Assembly (NCBI GenBank): GCA_022826905.1
Contig: JAJDUA010000008.1
Span: forward strand, 1 to 64,000
DNA: 64,000 nt
Direction: 5' to 3'
From: Candidatus Dadabacteria bacterium
GTDB lineage: Bacteria; Desulfobacterota_D; UBA1144; Nemesobacterales; Nemesobacteraceae
This document shows, piece by piece, positions 49,644-58,709 of the stretch. The notes below the pieces were generated by a model. That model had not been told where the DNA came from and did not search any database. It worked only from the letters and a program-made list of their open reading frames with translations. The position numbers and the translations under genes were made by a program. The number at the start of each line of letters is the position of its first letter. Positions within the stretch are counted from its first letter, which is position 1.

Positions 49644-49934
49644 ATGAAAAAATCGGACATTGAAAAGGAGCTTTCGCAGAAATTTGACCTTAATTCCGTA
49701 GAATCCAGAAAGGTTCTGGACGCCATAATTAACGCTATGACCGAGATGCTTCGTGACGGGGAAAGAATAGAAATAAGACATTTCGGAAGTTTCTTTACAA
49801 AAAATTACGAGCCTTATGAAGGGAGAAATCCCAGAACAGGCGAAAAAATATACATCGGCGAAAAGACCCTTCCACTATTTAGGGTAAGTAGCTGGCTTGC
49901 CCCGAAACTTACGGAAAAAAGCAGTGATAAATGA
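49644..49934 (+). CDS. IHF/HU-family DNA-binding protein
   Basis: 96 residues. The HU/IHF fold is clear: an N-terminal helical part (MKKSDIEKELSQKF), GERIEIRHFGSFFTKNYEPYEGRNPRTGEKI with the DNA-minor-groove arm proline, and a short C-terminal helix. IEIRHFGSF and the RNPRTGE arm resemble IHF subunits more than HU. It bends DNA and organises the nucleoid. Its own promoter lies at 49576-49604. Confidence 0.93.
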   Translation: MKKSDIEKELSQKFDLNSVESRKVLDAIINAMTEMLRDGERIEIRHFGSFFTKNYEPYEGRNPRTGEKIYIGEKTLPLFRVSSWLAPKLTEKSSDK

Positions 49935-49982
49935 CAGACCACCGCTTAGGTCTGCTAACCCCTTCTTTTATAAGCGTCGCAG

Positions 49983-50498
49983 ATGCCTTTGCTTGATATC
50001 CTTGTTTATCCCGCCCCCGAGTTAAAGAGAAAATCCCTGCCCGTGGAGGAACTAGGTGAGGATCTTGAGTGTCTTCTGGATGATATGACAGAGACGCTAC
50101 GCGATGCAGATGGCATCGGACTTGCGGCCCCACAGGTCGGCAGGAATATCCGGGTTCTAGTAGTTGATGTGCCTTTACCTGAGAGTGATGAAAGGGAGTT
50201 CTATGAGCTTGTAAATCCCGAGATTGTTTCCTCTCGGGGGTTCCAGGTAGGAGAGGAAGGTTGTCTCAGCATTCCTGGTTTTTTTGCGAATATAAGGAGA
50301 AAAAACCATGTTCATGTATCTGCCCTCGACAGAAAAGGAAAGCGTTTCACGATTGATGCGGACGGAATGCTATCAAGGGTGCTTCAGCATGAAATTGATC
50401 ATCTTGATGGTATATTGTTTTTTGACAGGCTAAGGCGACTTAAAAGAGATCTTCTTGTAAAACAGATCAACGAGCGGTTCGTCTCCGCACAGGATTAG
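49983..50498 (+). CDS. def: Peptide deformylase
   Basis: 171 residues. All three motifs are present: GIGLAAPQ (44-51), EGCLS (92-96, metal ligand Cys94) and HEIDH (136-140, His136, Glu137, His140). It removes the N-formyl group from new proteins at the ribosome. The methionyl-tRNA formyltransferase gene, often adjacent, is not here; an aminotransferase gene follows instead. Confidence 0.96.
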   Translation: MPLLDILVYPAPELKRKSLPVEELGEDLECLLDDMTETLRDADGIGLAAPQVGRNIRVLVVDVPLPESDEREFYELVNPEIVSSRGFQVGEEGCLSIPGFFANIRRKNHVHVSALDRKGKRFTIDADGMLSRVLQHEIDHLDGILFFDRLRRLKRDLLVKQINERFVSAQD

Positions 50499-50536
50499 TT
50501 TTTTGTCTTGCTTGATTCCAAAAGCGATTTCACGAC

Positions 50537-51676
50537 ATGATTTCAGATCTGGTTAAAAACATAGAACCTTTCTACGTAATGGACATCCTTGAGAGGGCAA
50601 AGCGCCTTGAGGGTGAAGGCCGGGACATCATACATTTCGAGGTTGGAGAACCCGATTTCAATACTCCCGATGAAATATGCTCCGCTGCTGCGAGGTGGAT
50701 AGAAAAAGGTTACACGAAGTACACAAGCAGTCTTGGAATTGATGAACTTCGAAAAAGCGTCGCGGAGGATTACAGCCGTACTTATGGGATACAAGTGGGG
50801 TATGAAAGAGTAATAATAACTATAGGTAGCTCCCCGGCACTTTTGCTGGCAATGTTGACCGTTCTTAACCCCGGCGATGAAATATTGATAACGGACCCGC
50901 ATTATGCATGTTATCCGCAGATAATAAGCGTTGCGAGAGGAGTCGCAAAGAAAATACCTGTTTACGAAAGTGACGGCTATCAGGTTGACCCGGCAGAAAT
51001 CAGAAAGAATATCGGCAGAAAAACAAAAGCTATCCTGGTGAATTCTCCGGCAAATCCCACCGGTGCCGTTATGGACAGAGAAATTCTCCGGGAACTGTCC
51101 GAGATGGGTCTTTTTGTGATTTCGGATGAAATCTACCACGGTCTTGTCTATGGAGCGCGCGTTAATTCCATTTTGGAATTCACTGACAACGCCATAGCGA
51201 TAAACGGCTTCGCTAAATTCTACTCCATGACAGGCTGGCGCCTCGGTTACATGATAGTTCCAAAAGACCTTGTGAGGTACGTGCAAAAACTTCAGCAGAA
51301 TCTTTTTATCTCCGCCGGATCTTTTGTTCAGAAGGCAGGAGTTGCCGCTATTGAAGAAGTGAAAAAAGGCGGCGGCAGCGAGGCAATGGTGACTGAGTTT
51401 GACAGAAGAAGGAAGGAGATGATAAAAGGGCTTTCCTCAGTTGGATTCGATATTTCGGTTGAACCCAAGGGGGCGTTTTACGTTTTTGTGAATTCCTCTC
51501 GATGGAGCCGAGACTCCTGGAGCCTCGCATTTGATATTCTTGAGAACTGCCACGTGGGCGTGACTCCCGGAATAGATTTCAGCGACAGGGGAAGGGATTA
51601 TCTCAGGTTCTCCTATACGACGTCGGTTGACTCTATACGGGAGGGAATAAGAAGGTTGGGTGAGTTCCTGGGTTGA
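50537..51676 (+). CDS. Class I/II pyridoxal-phosphate aminotransferase
   Basis: 379 residues of fold-type I. Motifs are FEVGEPDFNTP (about 35-45), TKYTSSLGIDELRKSVA, NSPANPTGAV, SDEIYHGLVY and the PLP lysine in INGFAKFYSMTGWRLGYM. It resembles aspartate aminotransferases of the AspC/AlaA type; the substrate cannot be settled by reading alone. It lies 38 bp after def and 94 bp before tpiA on the same strand. Confidence 0.9.
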   Translation: MISDLVKNIEPFYVMDILERAKRLEGEGRDIIHFEVGEPDFNTPDEICSAAARWIEKGYTKYTSSLGIDELRKSVAEDYSRTYGIQVGYERVIITIGSSPALLLAMLTVLNPGDEILITDPHYACYPQIISVARGVAKKIPVYESDGYQVDPAEIRKNIGRKTKAILVNSPANPTGAVMDREILRELSEMGLFVISDEIYHGLVYGARVNSILEFTDNAIAINGFAKFYSMTGWRLGYMIVPKDLVRYVQKLQQNLFISAGSFVQKAGVAAIEEVKKGGGSEAMVTEFDRRRKEMIKGLSSVGFDISVEPKGAFYVFVNSSRWSRDSWSLAFDILENCHVGVTPGIDFSDRGRDYLRFSYTTSVDSIREGIRRLGEFLG

Positions 51677-51770
51677 GTATTTAGGGAGAGAAAAGCTTGC
51701 ATTACTTGTGATAGGGGAGTAGGTTTCTCGGTTTTTCCGGGTAAGACGAATTTTCGTCATAGGGTGTTAA

Positions 51771-52568
51771 ATGGATAAAAAGCTTGTCGTTGGAAACTGG
51801 AAAATGAATTTGCTCCGGGAGGAAGCACTGGAGTTGTCCGGTGCGATAGTCAGCCTGCTTGGAGAGGACTACGATGCATGTCAGGTAGTGCTTGTGCCTC
51901 CCTATACGGTTCTTGACGTGGTAAGAAGAGGCATCTCGGGTTCAAACATAGATCTTGGGGCCCAGAACGTTTTCAGCAGGATGAGCGGGGCGTTCACTGG
52001 TGAAGTTTCCGCACCGATGCTTTTGGACGCCGGATGCAGCTGGGCTATTGTTGGCCATTCGGAGAGAAGGCACATAATTGGGGAGACTGATGAACAGATT
52101 CGTGAAAAACTTCTGCTGTCAATCTCCTGCGGGTTAAAAGTAATTCTCTGCGTGGGAGAAACCGAAGTCCAGAGAGAAGAAGCAATCCGCGAAAGTGAAG
52201 ACATTTCGACGAGAAAAGAGATGCTCTTTTCGCCGATAAAGACCCAGATAAAAAATGCGCTGCACGATCTGGATGAAGAGCGGATTTCAGAGGATATCGT
52301 CATAGCATACGAGCCGGTCTGGGCAATAGGGACGGGGAAAAACGCCACTTCTTCGGAAATAGCTGAGATTCACGGATATATACGGGAGCTCTTAACCGAG
52401 ATGTTTCCCCGTTTAGGCGATAGTGTGAAAATTCTATATGGCGGAAGCGTCAAAACGGGTAATATAAAGAGGATAATGTCTGTTGATGAAGTTGACGGGG
52501 TCCTGGTTGGAGGAGAAAGTCTTTCAGCTGACTCTTTTTTTAGAATAATAAAGTCTGTGGGGGTCTAG
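51771..52568 (+). CDS. tpiA: Triosephosphate isomerase
   Basis: 265 residues. It has VGNWKMN at the N-terminus (Asn/Lys active site), the catalytic His in IVGHSERR, the catalytic Glu in AYEPVWAIGTG with the flexible loop, and the phosphate-binding YGGSVKTGNI and GVLVGGESL. It interconverts dihydroxyacetone phosphate and glyceraldehyde 3-phosphate. The tpiA-secG pair downstream is a common bacterial arrangement. Confidence 0.97.
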   Translation: MDKKLVVGNWKMNLLREEALELSGAIVSLLGEDYDACQVVLVPPYTVLDVVRRGISGSNIDLGAQNVFSRMSGAFTGEVSAPMLLDAGCSWAIVGHSERRHIIGETDEQIREKLLLSISCGLKVILCVGETEVQREEAIRESEDISTRKEMLFSPIKTQIKNALHDLDEERISEDIVIAYEPVWAIGTGKNATSSEIAEIHGYIRELLTEMFPRLGDSVKILYGGSVKTGNIKRIMSVDEVDGVLVGGESLSADSFFRIIKSVGV

Positions 52569-52571
52569 AAA

Positions 52572-52922
52572 TTGGAGTTCTTAATACCGTCGATCAAAAT
52601 TATTCATATTATTGTCGCCATCCTTCTCGTGCTGATCATACTGCTTCAGCCGAGCAAGTCCGCAGACATAGGTTCAATGTTTGGAGGCGGAAGTTCGGAG
52701 TCGCTTTTTGGTTCAAGCGGTGCAATGCCTTTTCTCGTGAAGATGACCAGGCTTTTGGGGCTCATATTCGTAATTACCTCGCTTTTTCTCGGTTACACTT
52801 CAGTAAAATCGATATCGGGCTCGGTGGTGGAGAAATCGCCAATTGAAGTGTTTGAGGAACTCTCTCCGCCTGCCGAAGAGCCTTCAGGAGAAGCCTTGGA
52901 ACCTTCTCAGGGAGAGGAATGA
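52572..52922 (+). CDS. secG: Preprotein translocase subunit SecG
   Basis: 116 residues with two hydrophobic spans (about 5-25 and 55-75) joined by the SecG loop LLQPSKSADIGSMFGGGSSE with SLFGSSGA. The C-terminal tail is acidic and proline-rich. The start is a TTG at 52572, three bases after the tpiA stop; no ATG is available before the first span, and no strong ribosome-binding site is seen, so translation may be coupled to tpiA. It assists SecYE during protein export. Confidence 0.93.
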   Translation: MEFLIPSIKIIHIIVAILLVLIILLQPSKSADIGSMFGGGSSESLFGSSGAMPFLVKMTRLLGLIFVITSLFLGYTSVKSISGSVVEKSPIEVFEELSPPAEEPSGEALEPSQGEE

Positions 52923-53029
52923 GTATAGAGGGGCCAGTTTCCGGATGCCTTTTATTTGAAAGCACTTTAGTTTAATATAAACGCGATAAGCTAATACAGT
53001 AGTAGCGTGCCAATTCGGAGGTTTCAAAG

Positions 53030-53296
53030 ATGGCATACATAATTGCCGAACCATGTATCGGAGTGAAGGACAAGGCTTGTGTTGAGGCGTGCCCGGTTGA
53101 TTGCATATATGAGGGAGATGATCAGTTGATCATACATCCCGATGAATGTATAGACTGCGGAGCGTGCGTAGACCCCTGTCCGGTGGATGCCATATTTCAC
53201 GAAGATGAATTGCCCGAGAAATGGCAGAAGTTCATTGATATAAACAAAGACTTCTTTGAGGGTAAAGAAGGCCTCGAACCGGCCAGAAACGACTAA
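53030..53296 (+). CDS. 2[4Fe-4S] ferredoxin, FdxA-like
   Basis: 88 residues. The first cluster region is [21 protein letters not shown], where the missing second cysteine of a CxxCxxC motif suggests a [3Fe-4S] or seven-iron type cluster. The second is [17 protein letters not shown], a full CxxCxxCxxxCP. The C-terminal extension ([14 protein letters not shown]) is typical of the FdxA group. It is a soluble electron carrier. A strong ribosome-binding site (GGAGG) precedes the ATG, and a terminator follows at 53330-53369. Confidence 0.93.
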   Translation: MAYIIAEPCIGVKDKACVEACPVDCIYEGDDQLIIHPDECIDCGACVDPCPVDAIFHEDELPEKWQKFIDINKDFFEGKEGLEPARND

Positions 53297-53329
53297 ACCT
53301 CAGCAAGTAAAGATAAAGACTTTAAAGAG

Positions 53330-53369
53330 AAAAAAGGGGGACTTGAGAGCTTCATTTCCCTCTTTTTTT
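53330..53369 (+). terminator. Rho-independent terminator after the ferredoxin gene
   Basis: The stem AAAAAAGGGGG (53330-53340) pairs with CCCTCTTTTTT (from 53358) over 11 bp with one G-T pair. The loop is about 17 nt and the stem runs into a run of T. It ends the ferredoxin transcript 34 bp after its stop codon. Confidence 0.8.
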
Positions 53370-53500
53370 ATGTTTTCGAGAAAGCACTTTTACGCTGATA
53401 AAGTGGTGGTGTGGAAAAAACTCAAAAGAGTTTTCCTTACACTTCAGACTGTATCAGTTTGTAGCTTAAAAAGTTTCACGTATATATTTTGCTGTTCAGG

Positions 53501-54151
53501 ATGAATCCCCAGGATGTAAAAAAGAAGGCGCGGAAGGTTCTTCAATTTCTGAAGAAAGCCTATCCCGACGCAAAATGTCATCTTGTTTTTAAGAGTGCAT
53601 CAGAGCTTCTGATCGGGTCTATTCTCTCCGCCCAGTGTACGGATAAACGAGTAAACATGATAACGCCGGGACTTTTCGAGAAGTACCCGGACCTAAGGGC
53701 GTTTTCTTGTGCATCGGAAGAAGAACTCCAAAACGACGTAAGATCAACAGGTTTTTACAGAAACAAGGCAAAAGCGATAATAAACTGTTCAAGTGAGATA
53801 ATACAAAAACATAAGGGAAAAGTCCCTTGCGAAATGGAAGAACTAGTCAAACTCCCAGGAGTCGGAAGAAAAACGGCAAATGTTATAATTGGCAATTATT
53901 TCAGAAAACCCGGAATAATAGTTGACACCCATATAATGAGGTTAAGCCGCCGACTTGGTCTTACATCGAATTCCGACCCCGTTAAGATTGAATTTGATCT
54001 TAGAAGGTGCATTCCGGAAAAAGACTGGACCTTTTTTTCAAATTCCCTGGGTGACCACGGAAGAAATGTCTGCAAGGCGAGAAAGCCCATGTGTTCAAAG
54101 TGCGGAATATCCCACGTATGTTTGTACTTTGAGGAGCTCTACGCATCGTGA
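53501..54151 (+). CDS. nth: Endonuclease III
   Basis: 216 residues from ATG 53501. The helix-hairpin-helix LPGVGRKTANVI carries catalytic Lys124, and VDTHIMRLSRRLG carries Asp142. The C-terminal [4Fe-4S] loop has cysteines spaced C-x6-C-x2-C-x5-C (CKARKPMCSKCGISHVC). It is a bifunctional glycosylase/AP lyase that removes oxidised pyrimidines. The frame is open to 53489 with a TTG, but the ATG gives the family's normal start. Confidence 0.96.
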   Translation: MNPQDVKKKARKVLQFLKKAYPDAKCHLVFKSASELLIGSILSAQCTDKRVNMITPGLFEKYPDLRAFSCASEEELQNDVRSTGFYRNKAKAIINCSSEIIQKHKGKVPCEMEELVKLPGVGRKTANVIIGNYFRKPGIIVDTHIMRLSRRLGLTSNSDPVKIEFDLRRCIPEKDWTFFSNSLGDHGRNVCKARKPMCSKCGISHVCLYFEELYAS

Positions 54152-54260
54152 GGGCTATTAGTGTTAAAGAATTTTTTGGAAAACGCTCCGGGCGCAGAAC
54201 AACTGGTTGTTCTCACCCGGTTTTCAAAGTAATTACGGAACACGAGCGGAGAAAAAACAG

Positions 54261-54497
54261 ATGAAGTCCGGCACTGATTATTCTGGATTTTTCCCTTTCG
54301 GATGGCTAAGAGAGTTCCGAGGGGATAACTGGCAGATTTTCTGGAACAAGAAAACTGGACACCTTTTTCTCAAATCCACCGTAGAAAACACGCTCATAAA
54401 GATTGGAGAGGCCTCGGACTGGATGGAGGCCAAGAAAAAAGCTGATCTTCTAATACAGAACCCTGATTCAGTCACAATAGAAACTGCAGATTGTTGA
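54261..54497 (+). CDS. Small hypothetical protein
   Basis: 78 residues from ATG 54261, with GGAG about 10 bp upstream. It has aromatic and basic residues (FFPFGWLREFRGDNWQIFWN) and a later helix (ASDWMEAKKKADLLIQ). It looks like a soluble protein with a short beta-meander. No family is recognised. It follows nth by 110 bp on the same strand and ends 142 bp before the first alpha/beta-hydrolase gene. Base composition matches its neighbours, supporting a real gene. Confidence 0.6.
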   Translation: MKSGTDYSGFFPFGWLREFRGDNWQIFWNKKTGHLFLKSTVENTLIKIGEASDWMEAKKKADLLIQNPDSVTIETADC

Positions 54498-54580
54498 ATT
54501 TGCCGCTTTTAGGCGAACGATTCGGGGCACCTCTTAATTCTAAGCCTCTTATCAATCATCAGAGTTCATTGCTATCGCTA

Positions 54581-54607
54581 TTGACTTGCCCGTGGGAGCT
54601 TTATAAT
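54581..54607 (+). promoter_or_regulatory. Promoter of the alpha/beta-hydrolase pair
   Basis: TTGACT (54581-54586) and TATAAT (54602-54607) with a 15-bp spacer; reading the -10 as TAATAT gives 17 bp. It lies about 33 bp upstream of the ATG at 54640. Confidence 0.45.
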
Positions 54608-54639
54608 ATCAGTACTTCTTAAAAAAACCGTGTCTAATC

Positions 54640-55542
54640 ATGAAATACGTAGAGCAGGAACTGATTTCCGTACCAGTCGGGAAAGGGAAGGTTAACGCCC
54701 TCTACTACAGAGCCCTTAATAACGACTCCGAAAAAAGAAAAACTATAATTATCCATGTTCACGGGTTCTTGGGGAACTTTCTTGACGGAAGCCAGAGATT
54801 CTTGCCGCCGATTCTTGCCAAGGCAGGCTACTCGTCCATTGCGATAAATACCAGACTGGCCAATTTCGGGCTTTTCTTCGGCTTTGGAATAGTGGACGAC
54901 ACTATTCCGCAGATAGACGGCGTAGTGAGGTATTTGGGAAAAATCGGTTACGAGAAAATTATTGTTTCCGGCTACAGTCTGGGTGGAGGGGTGATTCTCA
55001 GGTATCTCTCCGAAAAAAACCGCCAACAGGATTCCGATGAGTCGGAACTGCTAAAGGGTGTGATTGCCCTCGCTACTCCTTATTCTATTCCGGACTCAAT
55101 AAGAAGAAGGTGGAATAAGTGGGAAAGCCAGCCTTCCTACGATGAGGTGTACGAGGAAGCAAAGATTATACTTGGCGACAGTCCCCATGATTCAAAGCAA
55201 GACAGAACGATTCTTATTTTCAGGGCCAGAGGGAACTCCTACCGGCCGGAGCACACCGAAATATATACCTACAAGACATGGTGGTTTCTCGCCGGTCCAG
55301 AGGCAGAGCCTGTAAAGAGCTATAAGCAGATAAAGAACATAAAACTGCCGATTCTTTTAATCCAGGGCTGGAACGACACGTTTGTAAAACCCGATGAGAC
55401 CCATAATCTTGCGCAAATAGCCATAGATAACGGAAATGACGATGTTTCCGCATATTATCTCAATACCGGTCATACTCTCGACGGAAAGGAAGAGGAAATG
55501 GGCGATATTATAATAAGATGGCTTGACAGAAGATTCATCTGA
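54640..55542 (+). CDS. Alpha/beta-hydrolase, first of a tandem pair
   Basis: 300 residues. IIHVHGFLGNFLDG is the oxyanion-hole segment. The nucleophile elbow is VSGYSLGGGV (G-x-S-x-G), the acid is in QGWNDTFVKP and the late His in NTGHTLDG. No signal peptide. Substrate unknown; the family includes esterases, peptidases and thioesterases. The next gene is a clear paralogue, sharing YTYKTWWFLAGPEA-like and R-x-NSYRP-like stretches, so a duplication produced the pair. Confidence 0.85.
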   Translation: MKYVEQELISVPVGKGKVNALYYRALNNDSEKRKTIIIHVHGFLGNFLDGSQRFLPPILAKAGYSSIAINTRLANFGLFFGFGIVDDTIPQIDGVVRYLGKIGYEKIIVSGYSLGGGVILRYLSEKNRQQDSDESELLKGVIALATPYSIPDSIRRRWNKWESQPSYDEVYEEAKIILGDSPHDSKQDRTILIFRARGNSYRPEHTEIYTYKTWWFLAGPEAEPVKSYKQIKNIKLPILLIQGWNDTFVKPDETHNLAQIAIDNGNDDVSAYYLNTGHTLDGKEEEMGDIIIRWLDRRFI

Positions 55543-55549
55543 TTTTGCG

Positions 55550-56452
55550 ATGGTAAACGAACAGAAGAGTCTCCTTACTTACAAGACTGAAGATGGATTC
55601 CAAGTGAATTCTCTCCTTGTCACCCCGGAGTTTGCATCGGAAGAGGATCTTTACGAATCTCCCATAATTATAAACCTTTATGGAGTATTGGGGCATTTCC
55701 TCACGAGAGGAACTCCCGTCAGGCTTCCCCCTCTTCTCAAGGAAAAAAATATAAGCACACTTTCTGTAAATACCCGTATGGCGTTTATGGGTCAGATAAT
55801 GGGCGAGGGGATTTTTCCTGATACGATTCATGAAATGAAAGAATCGGTGAATATTCTTCAGAAAGAAGGATTTCGCAACATCTTCATGCTGGGTTACAGC
55901 CTAGGGGCCAACATGGCTGTCTACTATGCTTCCCAGACCGATTCTTTTGGGATAAAAGGGCTTATACTGGAGGGGTGTTCCTATTCTCTGCCATATTCAC
56001 AACAAAGAAGACTTGAGAGAAACGGAAGTATTCCATCCTATGAGGATATTTATCTGAAAGCCAGAGAAGTTCTGGGTCCAAATCCGGAGAAGAAGAAAAA
56101 CGACCAGCTATTTATCGTCTACAGGGCTTGGGGGAATTCCTTTAACCCGGTTGATGGGGAGATGTTTACTTACAGGACTTGGTGGTATATGAGAGGACCT
56201 CAAGCCTATTATGCAAAAACCTGTGAAATCATAGAAAAGGTGAAGGTTCCCGTTCTCTTTATCCACGGAGAAAATGACGACATTGTTGATGTGTGGGAGC
56301 CCAAGGAACTTAAGAATATAATGAATCAGTCGGGCAACGAAAATGTGATGCTACGCTATATACCGGGAGCGAAACACGACTGCGTAGAGAACCCCAAAGA
56401 CTCGATAGATGCCATAACGAAGTGGATATCGAAAGTTAACACAAAGATATAA
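55550..56452 (+). CDS. Alpha/beta-hydrolase, second of a tandem pair
   Basis: 300 residues from ATG 55550, 7 bp after the first hydrolase gene; a TTG at 55523 would overlap it. The nucleophile elbow is MLGYSLGANM, the acid is in HGENDDIVD and the His in PGAKHDCVEN. YGVLGHFLTRGTP corresponds to HGFLGNFLDGSQR of the neighbour. FTYRTWWYMRGPQA matches its partner's segment. Both copies keep complete triads. Function unknown; they are probably expressed together from 54581-54607. Confidence 0.83.
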   Translation: MVNEQKSLLTYKTEDGFQVNSLLVTPEFASEEDLYESPIIINLYGVLGHFLTRGTPVRLPPLLKEKNISTLSVNTRMAFMGQIMGEGIFPDTIHEMKESVNILQKEGFRNIFMLGYSLGANMAVYYASQTDSFGIKGLILEGCSYSLPYSQQRRLERNGSIPSYEDIYLKAREVLGPNPEKKKNDQLFIVYRAWGNSFNPVDGEMFTYRTWWYMRGPQAYYAKTCEIIEKVKVPVLFIHGENDDIVDVWEPKELKNIMNQSGNENVMLRYIPGAKHDCVENPKDSIDAITKWISKVNTKI

Positions 56453-56643
56453 GGTCGGATGAGCTCTCTATTTGGGCCTCGGGATTCCGGGAATTGAACC
56501 GGGATATGGTACCGAGTTTGTTTTTTATTCTTGCAAAAAGGGAAACTTTATATATCTTAGAATTCCTTTAATAAAACAGTTGACTTTTTCCTAGATTTCT
56601 ACTCATAAATCTGTAGGCAACAGGGAATTTGGAGGCGACAATC

Positions 56644-58203
56644 ATGTCTGAGAATTTTTCAATCGAAAAGGAGCTTTCAGAAAAACACCAGCTTAAGAAA
56701 ACTTCGGGAATATATTACAACCTCTCCGTTCCCAGGCTTTACGAAGAAGCGATAAAGAGAAACGAAGGACACATTGGTGAGAGTGGAACTTTTGTGGGCT
56801 TTACTTCTCCTCATACTGGAAGGTCACCTAAGGACAGATTTGTGGTAAAAGAGCCTTCCACGGAAAAAAATATAGATTGGGGAGCAGTAAACCAACCCGT
56901 ATCACCAGAGGTGTTTGACCATTTCTATGAGAAGGTGATGGATTATTTCGACGGGAAGGACGTTTTCGTGAGAGACCTGCAGGTCTGCGCTCATCCAGAC
57001 TACAGGACAAACGTAAGGGTGATAAATGAATTCGCCTGGCACAATATTTTCGTAAATAATCTTTTTATAAGACCTAACGCTTCTGGACTTCCACATAAGG
57101 AAGTGGGGTTTACCGTCATTTCCGCCCCGGGCTTCAAGGCAGACAACCCAGAAAAATACGGTCTTAACAGCGAAACCTTCATATTTCTTAACCTAGACCG
57201 AAAAATTGCTCTTATCGGTGGTACGCGCTATGCGGGAGAGATGAAGAAATCCGTTTTTGCCGCCATGAATTTTCTTTTACCGGAAAGAAATGTTTTTCCA
57301 ATGCACTGTTCGGCAAACATCGGAAAAGACGGAAATGTGGCGCTTTTCTTCGGATTGTCCGGAACTGGTAAAACCACGCTTTCTGCTGATCCAGAGAGGG
57401 CGCTTATCGGAGATGACGAACATGGCTGGTTTGATGAAGGAGTTTTTAATTTCGAGGGTGGGTGCTATGCGAAGACTATAAAGCTTAGCCCGACTACAGA
57501 ACCCGAAATTTATCAAGCGGCACTTAATTTCGGCTCGGTTCTTGAGAACGTCGAACTTGATCTAGAAACAGGAAAGATAGATTTTGACAGCGACAGGCAT
57601 ACGGAGAACACCCGCGGGGCATATCAGATTGATATGGTCGAAAATATTGTTCCGGAAGGAGTAGGCGGTATTCCCAAAAGTATTTTCATGCTGACCTATG
57701 ATGCTTTCGGAGTTCTTCCCCCTATATCAAAGCTTGATTCTGACCAAGCAATGCGTTATTTCCTTCTGGGTTACACGGCGAAAGTTGCTGGCACCGAGAG
57801 AGGAGTGAGCAAACCTCAAGCGACTTTCAGTTCATGTTTTGGATCTCCCTTTCTTCCAAGACCTCCGAAGTTCTACGGAGCGATGCTTAAAGAAAGGATG
57901 GAAAAGCATAAGGTGAACGTATGGCTTCTGAATACCGGGATTTCCGGCGGGCCTTTTGGGGTCGGTAAAAGAATGCCTCTTCCATCCACAAGAGCTCTTG
58001 TTACAGCAGCGGTAAGAGGTTTGCTTGACGACAGAGAGTTTGTCAAAACCCCTATACTTGATCTGTCAGTGCCTGTTGATTGTCCTGGAGTTGATTCAAC
58101 TCTTCTACAGCCTCGACTTTCATGGGATGATCCAGACGAATATGACCGCAAGGCTCGTACTCTTTCGGATCTTTTTGAGAAAGAGTACGAAAAGTATATC
58201 TAG
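56644..58203 (+). CDS. pckA: Phosphoenolpyruvate carboxykinase (ATP)
   Basis: 519 residues from ATG 56644, with GGAGG 8 bp upstream. The kinase loop GLSGTGKTT covers 237-245 (Lys243). FVGFTSPHTGRSPKDRFVV, MHCSANIGKDG and GDDEHGWFDEGVFNFEGGCYAK (the metal site, given in part) are typical of the ATP-using family. It converts oxaloacetate to phosphoenolpyruvate in gluconeogenesis. TTGACT at 56580-56585 may be its -35 box, with a poor -10 (TCATAA). About 210 bp after its stop hold nothing recognised before the broken MFS gene. Confidence 0.96.
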   Translation: MSENFSIEKELSEKHQLKKTSGIYYNLSVPRLYEEAIKRNEGHIGESGTFVGFTSPHTGRSPKDRFVVKEPSTEKNIDWGAVNQPVSPEVFDHFYEKVMDYFDGKDVFVRDLQVCAHPDYRTNVRVINEFAWHNIFVNNLFIRPNASGLPHKEVGFTVISAPGFKADNPEKYGLNSETFIFLNLDRKIALIGGTRYAGEMKKSVFAAMNFLLPERNVFPMHCSANIGKDGNVALFFGLSGTGKTTLSADPERALIGDDEHGWFDEGVFNFEGGCYAKTIKLSPTTEPEIYQAALNFGSVLENVELDLETGKIDFDSDRHTENTRGAYQIDMVENIVPEGVGGIPKSIFMLTYDAFGVLPPISKLDSDQAMRYFLLGYTAKVAGTERGVSKPQATFSSCFGSPFLPRPPKFYGAMLKERMEKHKVNVWLLNTGISGGPFGVGKRMPLPSTRALVTAAVRGLLDDREFVKTPILDLSVPVDCPGVDSTLLQPRLSWDDPDEYDRKARTLSDLFEKEYEKYI

Positions 58204-58709
58204 AGTTTAAGCGGGTTCTAAGTCATCGTTTTGCCAGAACTTGACTCCATAACATAGACCATTTAGCAAGCAAATATGTTGATTCGTCTGCTACTTATCA
58301 AGAGATCATCTCATCTACATAAATGGCCCGTAATTGCTGAAAACACTCTTAGCCAAACCAGGTTTCCGGAGTCATTCAGCTGTTCACACCGATAGGGATG
58401 GGGATGCTACAAAGCTGTAAAAAGCTATTCACCTTCTCCTGGACTGTTTCTCTTCAAGTGTGGTTTCACCTCGTTCTTTCTTCTGCCTCTTTTTATAAAC
58501 GATCTTGGATGTGATGCAGCATCCATAGGCTACGTTGTGGGGATTTTTGGAGTCGCCTCAGTTGGCACCGCTCTGGTTTCTGGTTTTCTGATAGACCGCT
58601 ACGGGCAGAGGATATTCATGCTTACTGGTTCTCTCAATGCCCCTGGCTTTCTTTGTGAGTTCCTTTCCACAACTGGTGCTGTTTTCTTTAGTTTTGGGAA
58701 TTATGTAGG

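Noticed and set aside
56473-56512. Minus-strand sequence resembling the 3' half of a tRNA (T loop TTCAATT with a following acceptor-like strand)
   Set aside because: The T stem has a C-C mismatch, and no matching 5' acceptor, D arm or anticodon arm is present. At most it is a relic or a partial attachment site; nothing integrated is seen beside it.
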